A stretch of DNA of 9,993 nt. Origin: CAZVFH01 sp964626415 (GTDB lineage Bacteria > Patescibacteriota > UBA1384 > XYA2-FULL-43-10 > CAINNR01). Position 1 is the first letter of the stretch, and every line of letters begins with the position of its first letter. Shown piece after piece: positions 1 through 6,593 of the stretch. The notes under the pieces were generated by a model, which saw only the letters and a list, made by a program, of their open reading frames with translations, had not been told where the DNA came from and did not search any database. The stretch spans positions 1-9,993 of the forward strand of contig CAZVFH010000027.1 of NCBI GenBank assembly GCA_964626415.1, read 5' to 3'. A program made the translations under genes and the position numbers.

Positions 1-172
1 TTAATTGATCGACGGTATGGTCGGTAGAAAAATCGTCGATGGCAATAATTTCGTTGATGCGAGGGCAGTTTTTTAGCCAGGAGAAATTATTTTTTATATT
101 TTCTTCCTCGTTTTTGGTGAGAAGCAGTAAAGAAATGTTTTGTTGTTTTGATGGTTTATTCTGTTGGTTCAT
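1..172 (-). CDS. Glycosyltransferase family 2, N-terminal fragment (cut by window edge)
   Basis: Only the first 57 codons lie in the window; the gene runs off the left edge. After a short polar N-terminus comes a hydrophobic beta strand leading into TKNEEENI, and then IIAIDDFSTDHT at about residues 43-54. These match the first strand and the nucleotide-sugar-binding acidic motif (usual form VDDGSTDxT) of GT-A fold family 2 enzymes. Such enzymes move a sugar from a nucleotide-sugar or polyprenyl-phosphate donor to a glycan or lipid acceptor at the inner face of the membrane. The ATG at 172 overlaps the end of the upstream GT4 gene by 17 bp, so the two are very likely co-transcribed and translationally coupled. 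There is no Shine-Dalgarno sequence. Family assignment is firm; donor and acceptor cannot be told. Confidence 0.85.
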   Translation of the reverse strand, partial: MNQQNKPSKQQNISLLLLTKNEEENIKNNFSWLKNCPRINEIIAIDDFSTDHTVDQL

Positions 173-1262
173 TTTTGAGGTAGTGATAGAGGTAAAGGAG
201 GTGTTCTGTTGTTTTATCCCAATCTATTTTACAATTTTTGCTTATATTGATATTTTTTTGGTTATATTTTTTGTCAAGTGCTTTTTGGGCAATTTTTATT
301 GAATTAGGGTATAGGAATCCGTTCATTCCATGTCTGATTATTTCAGGAGTTCCTCCTTCGTTTTTACCAATTACGTAACAATTGTTATTTACAGCTTCGA
401 GAGTTGTTAATCCAAAAGGTTCGTGCTGTTGATTTGCCAAAAATAATGAGTGTTTTTTATAAAGGGTGTTTTTCTTGTTTTCTTTTTCGGTGTGTATTAT
501 AGAAACCAAATCTTTGGCTTTGTATTTTTTAATAATTTTTATTATGTTTTTGTAGTCTGGTGTTTTTCTTCCAAGTATTTTGATTTTGTACCTTTTTTTT
601 GCTATTTGTTTGATTGAGAAATCGTGCCCTTTTATTTTTTGTAAGGCTCCCACGGATAAGATTTTTTGGTTGTTTTTTAAATATATTTTTTTTGGATGAG
701 TGAATTTTATCCCGGGGTAGATAGTAAATGCTCTTTTTTTATATATTTTTAATAATTGATTGGACGAGTATTCTGATATCGAGACAATATTTTTTGCGTA
801 AGAACAGTTTATTTTGTCAATAATTTTGATCGTTTTTCTAATGGTGTCGGAGATGGTTTTTTTGATCGAGAAATCGTAACTTGTTTTTTCATAAAATTCT
901 CTTTTTGGTTCGGTAAAAACGTAGATGAAGTTTGTATGGTTTAAATATTTTAGAAGGAAAGGTGATTGTGTTAATAGACAGGGAAAAACTAATACAAGAT
1001 CATATTTATTTTTTTCAATTTTTTTAGCAATTTGTTTATTTATGTTTTTTAGTTCAACAAAAATTTGGAACATTTGAGAGATAGCATTTTTTGTTTTTTT
1101 AAGTTTGTATAAATAAAGATGGTTATATTTGTTTTTCGGGATATTGTTTTCAAAGGAAAAGATGTCTATTTTGTTATTTTTAGACTTTAAATTGCCCGAA
1201 ATGCTTTTAACAAAATTTAGTGCACCACCCTTTTTTAGGTTGTGGAAAATGGCTATTTTCAT
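156..1262 (-). CDS. Glycosyltransferase family 4 (GT-B fold)
   Basis: This is a 368-residue protein, a normal length for GT4. The N-terminal acceptor domain opens with KIAIFHNLKKGGA, the glycine-rich first loop. The C-terminal Rossmann domain begins near residue 200 with ILSVGALQKIKGHD, the usual donor-domain start. The EPFGLTTLE motif gives the E-x7-E pair (E281 and E289) that binds the nucleotide-sugar, followed by a GGTPEII loop. Such enzymes build surface polysaccharide or glycolipid in the cytoplasm. The gene overlaps a GT2 gene by 17 bp, suggesting a glycan-assembly operon continuing to the left. The protein is extremely rich in Lys, Asn and Ile, and the DNA is much more AT-rich than the rest of the window (15 of 60 bases are G or C at 541-600). 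This suggests acquisition by transfer. The start at 1262 lacks a Shine-Dalgarno sequence. The sugar specificity is unknown. Confidence 0.9.
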   Translation of the reverse strand: MKIAIFHNLKKGGALNFVKSISGNLKSKNNKIDIFSFENNIPKNKYNHLYLYKLKKTKNAISQMFQIFVELKNINKQIAKKIEKNKYDLVLVFPCLLTQSPFLLKYLNHTNFIYVFTEPKREFYEKTSYDFSIKKTISDTIRKTIKIIDKINCSYAKNIVSISEYSSNQLLKIYKKRAFTIYPGIKFTHPKKIYLKNNQKILSVGALQKIKGHDFSIKQIAKKRYKIKILGRKTPDYKNIIKIIKKYKAKDLVSIIHTEKENKKNTLYKKHSLFLANQQHEPFGLTTLEAVNNNCYVIGKNEGGTPEIIRHGMNGFLYPNSIKIAQKALDKKYNQKNINISKNCKIDWDKTTEHLLYLYHYLKNEPTE

Positions 1263-1265
1263 TAC

Positions 1266-1294
1266 TTGTTTTTTTTTGTTAAATGGTTTACTAT
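1266..1294 (+). promoter_or_regulatory. Probable promoter of the lipase-like gene
   Basis: A TTGTTT -35-like hexamer (1266-1271) is followed after 17 bp by TACTAT (1289-1294). The -10 box ends exactly 8 nt before the ATG at 1303. A transcript would then start on or next to the start codon, giving a leaderless or near-leaderless mRNA. The hexamers are imperfect and the region is AT-rich, so chance matches are possible. Confidence 0.4.
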
Positions 1295-1297
1295 GAA

Positions 1298-1303
1298 ATT
1301 ATA
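1298..1303 (-). promoter_or_regulatory. Probable -10 box for the glycosyltransferase operon
   Basis: The minus strand reads a perfect TATAAT here, 35 nt before the GT4 start codon at 1262. The leader would be about 28 nt, A-rich and without a Shine-Dalgarno sequence. The box lies inside the 40-bp gap between the two divergent genes and touches the first base of the lipase ATG. No clear -35 box is visible. Confidence 0.35.
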
Positions 1304-3666
1304 TGTCGGTGTTTTTTAGGTTGACAGTGTCTTTTGTCTATATTTTAACCTTTTTCTTTTTAAGTACACATTCTGTTTTTGCGTCGATTGTTTTTGAAGA
1401 TAATTTTGATTATCGAGATGAAACAAAATGGGAGTATGTTGATAATGGTGGGGAGGTCAATTTTGATGCTGGTGTTGTGACGATGAGTAATTTTGGTCCT
1501 AAATTTCCTGTTTTATATAGCAAACTAAACGGTGTGTTTGTGGATGGAGCAGATATGGTTTTTGAAGCAAGATTCAAATATAACAACCTTGCTTCAATGG
1601 GGACGGGAATAAATATTGGATATACAGGATCTTCTGACTATCCTTTTTATCAATTTTCTTTATGGCAGGACGCTCATGAGGGTTCGTATTTTATGTATAA
1701 CGATTTTAGCCTTGAGAAATATGGCCAGTGTACTATTTTTAGTGATTACAGAGATCTTATTGACCGTCAATATTGGTCAATTAATTTGTCTGTAGGCGAA
1801 TGGCATGTGTTAAAAATTGAGAAAATAGATTCTTCATATGTTATATCCTTGGATGATGTTGAATTATATGAAACTGGTAGTGATCAGTGTTTGGCGGGTA
1901 ATATTATTTTAGGCAATCCCTTATCCGGTGGTAGTTATGACTGGAACTCTCTTTCGATTGATTATGTGAGGCTTGTTTCTTTATTTTCCGGGGAAACCAT
2001 AGACAAGGTTGTTTTGATCCCGGGACTGGGGGCGAGTTGGAACTCAAAGGCGATGGTTTATAACCAAGAAGTGGGGGCTGATGAGTGGAAAATGACACCT
2101 TTTGTGAAGACTTACGATGGCCTGGTTTCTGCTTTGGAGGCTAAAGGTTTGGTGAGAGATCGGGATTTTTTTGTGTGGAACTATGATTGGCGGCAACCAG
2201 TGGAGGAAATTTCTAAGGATTTTGATGATTTTGTGGTTACGATAGTTGGTGTGGGAGAAAAAATTGATTTGGTGGGCCATAGTTTGGGTGGTTTGGTGGG
2301 TAGAGTTTGGTCCCAGAATAACTTGGAAAAAGTTGACAAGGTGATTAGTTTGGGTAGTCCGCATCGTGGTTCCCTATCAGCTTATGATGCTTGGAGTGGG
2401 GCTAAAATATCAGATAAATTTGATGTCAGGTCGATTGCTTTAAATCTTTTGTTGCAATTACAAAAGAAAAACGGACAGACCGGGGTTGAAGTGATAAGAA
2501 AATATGCACCGGTGCTAAAAGATTTATTGCCCACCTTTGATTTTGCTAAGATGGGGCGACAAGTATTGTCCTTGTCAAAAATGGAAAGTAAAAATAGTTA
2601 TCTGATTGGTATGAATGCGAGTGTAAATTTGATTTGGCCAAACTTGAAGGCGATGGTAGCCAAAGGTGAAAAAACAAAAGAGTGGACAAACTTGGCCCAA
2701 AGGACGATTTTTGAAGAAGCCTTGGGAATTTGGCCGGATGGAAAGGTAATTGATTATGAGTTTGGTGATGGTGACGGGACGGTGTTACTGAAAAGCGCTA
2801 AGTTTGAAGGAGATGACTTTGTGGAAATAGAGACAACTCATTCTAAAATGGTTGGCGATTTGGTGGATGAAATTTTTACTGAATTGGATTTGGGAGAGGT
2901 GGTGGGTGAGGTACCGGTGGCTCCCGATTTGGAAGCAAAAACGGTGTTTTTTGTCGGTTCTCCGGTTAAAATGAGAATTGATTGTGATGGTAATGTCTTT
3001 GAGGATGACATGGGTTTTATTATGTTGGATGAGAATGAGGAAAATTGTCAATTGGAATTGGTGCCAGAATTTGAAGGAACATATCATCTGGTGATTGGCA
3101 ATAATGACAATGGTTGGCAATATTATGAAGGTGAGGTGCTGATGGGCGAAACGGTGTCTTTTGGAGTTGAGGCAGACAGTGGAGAATTGCTATTGAATAA
3201 CCAAACTGCCGATTATTTATATGGCTTGATAAAAAGGGATACGGAAATATTGCTGGGAGATTATGAATTAGATGTGGATTTGGAAGCCATGTTGACGGCG
3301 GTGGAAAATAAGGATACGAATTCTTTGACAGATAAGTCGTTTTCTTTTAGAAAGAGAAAAAGGGAGAGTGTTGTTTCTAAAAGAATAATGGATAATTTGG
3401 AAAAGTTGTTGATAATTGAAAATGGCGGGGTTTTTAAAAGTATAGCCGAGTCTTGGTATCGGAAAGCGATGATGCAAAAATCGATGGTGGAGACAAGAGC
3501 CAGGTTGTTAAAAAGAAGCGGATGGAGACCGACCTTGTTTGGAGCAGATAGTTATGAAATGATGACGGAAAAGATAGAGAGGGCGAACGATAAAAGAGCA
3601 AGTGACTACGCGGTGGTGACGGCGGCGTCGAAATTGGTGATAAAACTAGCCGGCGAAGTGTTGTAG
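1303..3666 (+). CDS. Secreted LCAT-like lipase/acyltransferase with N-terminal lectin-like domain
   Basis: A 787-residue exported protein. Residues 1 to about 28 are a signal peptide with a hydrophobic core, likely cut after VFA. Residues ~29-230 look like a concanavalin/LamG-type beta-sandwich (opening FEDNFDY, with many aromatics and Gly). The alpha/beta-hydrolase starts at V237 with VLIPGLGAS, a lipase oxyanion-type strand and loop. It continues with YDWR and GHSLGG, with nucleophile S327, then GSPHRGS. GDGDGTV (489-494) supplies the acid (probably D491) and H513 in TTHSKM the histidine. The order and motifs match the lecithin:cholesterol acyltransferase/lipase group. A further beta-rich domain (~555-640) and a basic helical tail follow; no LPXTG or clear membrane anchor is seen. 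Known role of relatives: hydrolysis or transfer of lipid acyl chains. I infer action outside the cell on lipids of the medium or of a host. The substrate is unknown. No Shine-Dalgarno sequence precedes the start. Confidence 0.85.
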   Translation: MSVFFRLTVSFVYILTFFFLSTHSVFASIVFEDNFDYRDETKWEYVDNGGEVNFDAGVVTMSNFGPKFPVLYSKLNGVFVDGADMVFEARFKYNNLASMGTGINIGYTGSSDYPFYQFSLWQDAHEGSYFMYNDFSLEKYGQCTIFSDYRDLIDRQYWSINLSVGEWHVLKIEKIDSSYVISLDDVELYETGSDQCLAGNIILGNPLSGGSYDWNSLSIDYVRLVSLFSGETIDKVVLIPGLGASWNSKAMVYNQEVGADEWKMTPFVKTYDGLVSALEAKGLVRDRDFFVWNYDWRQPVEEISKDFDDFVVTIVGVGEKIDLVGHSLGGLVGRVWSQNNLEKVDKVISLGSPHRGSLSAYDAWSGAKISDKFDVRSIALNLLLQLQKKNGQTGVEVIRKYAPVLKDLLPTFDFAKMGRQVLSLSKMESKNSYLIGMNASVNLIWPNLKAMVAKGEKTKEWTNLAQRTIFEEALGIWPDGKVIDYEFGDGDGTVLLKSAKFEGDDFVEIETTHSKMVGDLVDEIFTELDLGEVVGEVPVAPDLEAKTVFFVGSPVKMRIDCDGNVFEDDMGFIMLDENEENCQLELVPEFEGTYHLVIGNNDNGWQYYEGEVLMGETVSFGVEADSGELLLNNQTADYLYGLIKRDTEILLGDYELDVDLEAMLTAVENKDTNSLTDKSFSFRKRKRESVVSKRIMDNLEKLLIIENGGVFKSIAESWYRKAMMQKSMVETRARLLKRSGWRPTLFGADSYEMMTEKIERANDKRASDYAVVTAASKLVIKLAGEVL

Positions 3667-3667
3667 T

Positions 3668-4327
3668 CTAGAGGTGGTAGGTGCTGGGGAGAGAGGTTTC
3701 GTATTTGCCGTAGATAGTAATCGGAGTGTCAAGGGTGGCCCAGTCGAAAATTTGGGCGACGTCCGGGGTTTTCATATTGATACAGCCGTGGGACATGGGC
3801 ACGCCGAAATTGTTGTGCCAATAAGTGCCGTGAAGGCTGAAGCCAAGATTGTTGGGAAATTGGGCATTGCCGAAAAAGAGAATATAGGGAACGTTGGGAA
3901 GGTAATAGTAAGTACCTAATTCTCTGGAGCCACCTGACATTTTTTGTGATCTGATCTTGGTCCAAATTTTAAAAGTGCCGGTGGGAGTGCGGCCCCAGGT
4001 GCCGGTGGAAACTAAAAATTCGTGGATTTTTTGGTCGTTTTCGAAGGCATAAAGTCTTTGATTGGTAAGATCAATTTCGATTCTTTTGTTGGTGGTATTG
4101 CCTTTTTTGTCCTCTACTCCAAGGACATGACTGCCAAAATATTGTTGGGAGGGGATATTAATAGCTTTGTTGTTGAAAATGGCGATTTTGGCTGAAGGGT
4201 CGTAATTTTCCTTAATTTCTTGGGGATTGATGTGGTCTTGGTGAGAGAATAAACGGGGCCAGGAGGAATGACTGACGATTAGGCCGGACAGAGTGAAAAG
4301 TGATAGAACAAGCAGGAAATTTTTCAT
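3668..4327 (-). CDS. L,D-transpeptidase (YkuD domain), secreted
   Basis: The chosen start at 4327 gives 219 residues beginning MKNFLLVLSLFTLSG, a signal peptide or N-terminal anchor. An in-frame ATG at 4357 would run into zwf and put a polar stretch before it. The YkuD domain covers about residues 80-212. It opens with RIEIDLTNQRLYAF, then STGTWGRTPTGTF, and ends with SLHGTYWH and SHGCINM. C182 is the catalytic nucleophile and H166 and H180 are the conserved histidines of this family. The family makes 3-3 crosslinks in peptidoglycan or attaches proteins to it, using tetrapeptide stems and resisting most penicillins. The enzyme acts outside the membrane, so it probably works on glycan strands made by RodA, encoded further right. 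It meets the lipase gene tail to tail with one base between the stops and starts back to back with zwf. Confidence 0.93.
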   Translation of the reverse strand: MKNFLLVLSLFTLSGLIVSHSSWPRLFSHQDHINPQEIKENYDPSAKIAIFNNKAINIPSQQYFGSHVLGVEDKKGNTTNKRIEIDLTNQRLYAFENDQKIHEFLVSTGTWGRTPTGTFKIWTKIRSQKMSGGSRELGTYYYLPNVPYILFFGNAQFPNNLGFSLHGTYWHNNFGVPMSHGCINMKTPDVAQIFDWATLDTPITIYGKYETSLPSTYHL

Positions 4328-4330
4328 TAA

Positions 4331-4338
4331 ATTATAAT
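4331..4338. promoter_or_regulatory. Palindromic -10 element shared by two divergent genes
   Basis: ATTATAAT reads the same on both strands and gives a perfect TATAAT each way. On the plus strand (4333-4338) the box ends 10 nt before the zwf ATG at 4349. On the minus strand (4336-4331) it ends 3 nt before the L,D-transpeptidase ATG at 4327. Only 21 bp separate the two start codons, so polymerases bound for the two genes would compete. No good -35 box is visible on either side, and AT-richness could produce this by chance. Confidence 0.45.
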
Positions 4339-4348
4339 AATTTAGCAT

Positions 4349-5653
4349 ATGGAACAAAAATTTGTTTTGGTCGTTTTTGGGATTACCAGTAATTTGGCTA
4401 AGAAAAAATTTATTCCAGCTTTGTATGGTCTTTTTGCCAGCGGAAGGTTGAAAAATTTTCGGATAATAGGGATATCGGGTAGACGGAGAAGTGGTTGGGA
4501 ATATGAAGAGGTGGTGACCGGATCGATTGGAAGGAACGATAAAGATTTTGTAGACAAATTTGATTTTTTGTGGGGCGATGTACGGGAAGAAAGCCTGTTT
4601 GCAGAAATAGAGAAAAATTTAAATGCCTTGAAGGGTGAAAATAGAATTTTTTATTTAGCAGTGTCTTCTGATTTGTATGGGCCGATTTTGCAGGGTTTGA
4701 GTAAGAAAAAGTTAAACAACAGTGATTGCGGTTGGACCAGGTTGATGTTGGAAAAACCATTTGGTAAAGACCTGCGGTCGGCGATGGAATTAAATAAACT
4801 GGTTGGTCGGTTTTATCGACAAGAACAGTTGTTTATGGTGGATCATTATTTGGCTAAGGAAATGGTGGAAAATATGATGGTTTTTAGAAGAGAGAATATT
4901 ATTTTTGAGGAATTGATGAAAGGTGTTTTAATTGACCATATTCAAGTGTTGATGGCCGAGGATTTTGGGGTGGAAGATAGAGGTGATTATTATGAAAAGA
5001 CGGGGGCTTTGCGGGATGTGGGTCAAAACCATTTGTTGCAGATGTTGGTATATGCAGTGATGGAACTTAATAAAAAAGATGTGTTTGAGGCGAGATTGAC
5101 GGCGGTGCAAAATTTGCAAGTAGAAGAGAATTCATTAGTGAGAGGAAAATATGAGGGATATAAGGGTAAAGCGGAGACCTTTTTTGCCTTTAGGGCTGAT
5201 TTTGTGAAAGGCAGATTGAACGGTGTGCCGGTTTTTTTTAGAAGTGGTAAAAAATTAAAAAATCGGGTAGCAGAGGTGGCCATTATTTTTAAAGGAGGTA
5301 ATAATTTAATTTTTAGAATACAACCGGATGAGGGTATTATTTTAAAAACCAAAGTAAAAGAATCCGGCTTGGAGGGACAAATAGGCGAAAGGTTAATGAA
5401 ATTATGTTTTTCGAGAAAAAATGGCGAATTGCTGGATCCGTACCAAAAACTATTATTGTTGGCGATTAGGGGCAAAAGAGAATGGTTTGTATTTAATAAA
5501 GAAATTGAAGCCCATTGGCGCCTGATTGACGGTTTAAAAAAATCCAAAGTTTTTGTTTATAAACAGGGTAGCTGGGGGCCAAAACAGGCTGATAGATTGA
5601 TGGATAAGGGCAGGGAGTGGTTAGAGCCGGATGAGGGTTATTGCCGGCTTTAG
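4349..5653 (+). CDS. zwf: Glucose-6-phosphate dehydrogenase
   Basis: Oxidises glucose 6-phosphate to 6-phosphogluconolactone while reducing NAD(P)+, the entry step of the oxidative pentose phosphate pathway, in the cytosol. The 434 residues are somewhat shorter than the usual ~490. The dinucleotide-binding loop is FGITSNLAKKK (10-20), and GRRR near residue 44 could hold the 2'-phosphate of NADP. EKPFGKD (135-141) carries the conserved Lys. DHYLAKE (165-171) matches the substrate-binding DHYLGKE. GALRDVGQNHLLQ includes H228, the catalytic base by family alignment. Oddities: the usual GxxGDLA loop reads GITSNLA (Gly to Ser at 14, Asp to Asn at 15), and the Gly of DHYLGKE is Ala169. All residues directly needed for catalysis appear present. 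No other pentose phosphate gene is in the window. The start has no Shine-Dalgarno sequence. The stop overlaps that of the next gene by 4 bp. Confidence 0.93.
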   Translation: MEQKFVLVVFGITSNLAKKKFIPALYGLFASGRLKNFRIIGISGRRRSGWEYEEVVTGSIGRNDKDFVDKFDFLWGDVREESLFAEIEKNLNALKGENRIFYLAVSSDLYGPILQGLSKKKLNNSDCGWTRLMLEKPFGKDLRSAMELNKLVGRFYRQEQLFMVDHYLAKEMVENMMVFRRENIIFEELMKGVLIDHIQVLMAEDFGVEDRGDYYEKTGALRDVGQNHLLQMLVYAVMELNKKDVFEARLTAVQNLQVEENSLVRGKYEGYKGKAETFFAFRADFVKGRLNGVPVFFRSGKKLKNRVAEVAIIFKGGNNLIFRIQPDEGIILKTKVKESGLEGQIGERLMKLCFSRKNGELLDPYQKLLLLAIRGKREWFVFNKEIEAHWRLIDGLKKSKVFVYKQGSWGPKQADRLMDKGREWLEPDEGYCRL

Positions 5654-6330
5654 CTAAAAAGTTGATAGTCTACGGAATTATCGCTAGTGTAGACGAGGAG
5701 TTTGTGCCTTTGGCATAGAAGGAGAGTTTGTTCCCAAATTGTTCTGTCTACTCTTTCTGTATCGGTTTCACCATGTTTGTTTTCTCCTTTGGCAATTCGA
5801 TCTGCAAAATGGCGATATTGTTCTGTTTCCCAGATTTCGGAGTTTTCTGCTTGTTTGGTATCCTTTGTTTTAAGAAATAAGTATGATCTATTCTCGGTTG
5901 TGACAATTGCAAATCGATCATCTCTTTTTAAAAGAACACTTATGTCCGAAAACGGAGGAGGAGAGGTGTTACCGTGAGAGTGGGCAGTTCCAAGATAGAT
6001 TAAGGGTCTATGAGAGAATCTTCCGGCAGATTGTGGTCGTAGAGAAGAAACTTCAGTGTGGCTACCTCTAACTGGATCTCCAAGGGAAGGTCTTACTGCG
6101 ATTTTATTATCTGCTTCTAACGTAAATCTATATAAAAATTCTGTTTTCCCGGAATCTTGTACGGTTCTTCTTTTCAGGTCGATTGTTACGTTTGTTAATA
6201 AGGGGATCATAGTAATTTCGTCAGGAGGAGATTCGTAACTAGGAGATTGATCTGTAAACAGGATGCTCTCAAAGGATGTTTGTGTTGCGCCTTTTTTTTC
6301 TGGTTGGGGTTTGTTTGGTTCCTGGTCCAT
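5650..6330 (-). CDS. Uncharacterised protein with possible JAB/JAMM metal-binding motif
   Basis: I do not recognise this 226-residue protein. Residues 1-40 are polar and low in complexity, probably disordered. There is no signal peptide or membrane segment. Residues ~40-165 look like a small alpha/beta domain. A hydrophobic strand (LIYLGTA) runs into AHSHGNTSPPPFSDIS: H117 and H119 with D129, ten residues after the second His. JAB/JAMM (MPN) metallopeptidases have HxH, seven or so residues, Ser-x-x-Asp, then a helix and a strand like FAIVTTENRSYLFL seen here. The spacing is one residue shorter than the usual form and the upstream Glu is uncertain (E64 or E72), so the link is tentative. The C-terminal ~60 residues are charged and helical. 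It sits 116 nt downstream of tRNA-Val and may be co-transcribed with it. The plus strand here has C equal to or above G, unlike its neighbours, hinting at separate origin. Confidence 0.7.
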   Translation of the reverse strand: MDQEPNKPQPEKKGATQTSFESILFTDQSPSYESPPDEITMIPLLTNVTIDLKRRTVQDSGKTEFLYRFTLEADNKIAVRPSLGDPVRGSHTEVSSLRPQSAGRFSHRPLIYLGTAHSHGNTSPPPFSDISVLLKRDDRFAIVTTENRSYLFLKTKDTKQAENSEIWETEQYRHFADRIAKGENKHGETDTERVDRTIWEQTLLLCQRHKLLVYTSDNSVDYQLFS

Positions 6331-6364
6331 TCTTGTATTTTGTATTAAGTAAAAATTATTGGCG

Positions 6365-6385
6365 GTGGTTGTTAGAGGACTCGAA
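6365..6385 (-). repeat. Second copy of the tRNA-Val 3' end (21 bp, direct repeat)
   Basis: These 21 bases are identical to 6446-6466, which cover the T-loop, the 3' half of the T-stem and the 3' acceptor strand of tRNA-Val. No matching 5' acceptor strand (GGTTGTT) lies upstream of this copy, and its T-stem does not pair well. It is therefore a fragment, not a second tRNA. The copies are 81 bp apart. It could be an attachment-site remnant or the trace of a partial tandem duplication. Confidence 0.75.
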
Positions 6386-6445
6386 TCCCAATCGCTGGCG
6401 CTCTCGGGACCTCGGCTTAAGCCTCGGCCTCCTTCTTCGGTTCTC
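6386..6445. other. GC-rich spacer between the two tRNA 3' ends
   Basis: By direct count 38 of 60 bases are G or C, against roughly 25-45% in most of the window. It holds a 10-bp palindrome (GGCTTAAGCC, 6413-6422) and CCTCGGC repeated twice around it. I see no gene, tRNA body or clear terminator in it. It may be residual foreign DNA or the decayed middle of an old tRNA copy. Confidence 0.5.
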
Positions 6446-6446
6446 G

Positions 6447-6520
6447 TGGTTGTTAGAGGACTCGAACCTCCGACCTCATCGATGTGAACGATGCGCTCTA
6501 ACCAACTGAGCTAAACAACC
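6447..6520 (-). tRNA. tRNA-Val (anticodon CAC)
   Basis: The minus strand folds as a full cloverleaf. The 7-bp acceptor stem GGTTGTT/AACAACC is perfect. The D-arm reads GCTC-AGTTGGTTA-GAGC. The anticodon stem CATCG/CGATG carries loop TTCACAT, so the anticodon is CAC, reading GUG (Val). The variable region is AGGTC and the T-arm GGAGG-TTCGAGT-CCTCT. The discriminator is A. CCA is not encoded (CGA follows), so it must be added by the CCA-adding enzyme. The 3' end is repeated downstream at 6365-6385. The GC-rich body stands out from its surroundings, as expected for a tRNA. Confidence 0.95.
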
Positions 6521-6528
6521 GATAGTTG

Positions 6529-6537
6529 ATTATATCA
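6529..6537 (-). promoter_or_regulatory. Extended -10 promoter of tRNA-Val
   Basis: The minus strand reads TGATATAAT, a perfect extended -10 box. It ends 8 nt before the mature tRNA 5' end at 6520, so transcription should begin within a base or two of it, leaving almost nothing for RNase P to remove. No good -35 box is visible, as is common with extended -10 promoters. The identical 9-mer, with identical 8-nt spacing, precedes rplU. Confidence 0.6.
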
Positions 6538-6545
6538 ATCCCCGA

Positions 6546-6574
6546 TTGATTTGCCGGTTGCCTGATGCTATCTA
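6546..6574 (+). promoter_or_regulatory. Possible promoter of lepB
   Basis: TTGATT (6546-6551), a 17-bp spacer and TATCTA (6569-6574) preceded by TG form a weak promoter candidate. It would give a leader of about 12 nt. The -10 box matches poorly, so this is only a guess supported by position in the 73-bp gap between the divergent tRNA and lepB. Confidence 0.25.
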
Positions 6575-6593
6575 GAGAGGTAAACTAGAGATT

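Noticed and set aside
2044..2364. 106-codon open frame antisense to the lipase gene
   Set aside because: It covers the catalytic core of the lipase on the other strand and is His, Asn and Pro rich, typical of a shadow frame.
4328..4357. Longer start for the L,D-transpeptidase at 4357
   Set aside because: It would add ten polar residues before a clear signal peptide and overlap the start of zwf and the promoter; the start at 4327 is better.
5023..5547. 174-codon open frame antisense to zwf
   Set aside because: It lies fully inside a well-supported gene, in the complementary frame, with no recognisable domain.
6365..6446. A second complete tRNA beside tRNA-Val
   Set aside because: Only the 3' end is present; there is no GGTTGTT 5' strand, no anticodon arm, and the T-stem does not pair.
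6276..6509. Open reading frame of 77 codons on the plus strand across the tRNA locus
   Set aside because: It reads antisense through tRNA-Val, its repeat and the start of the JAMM-like gene; it is a by-product of GC-rich tRNA sequence.
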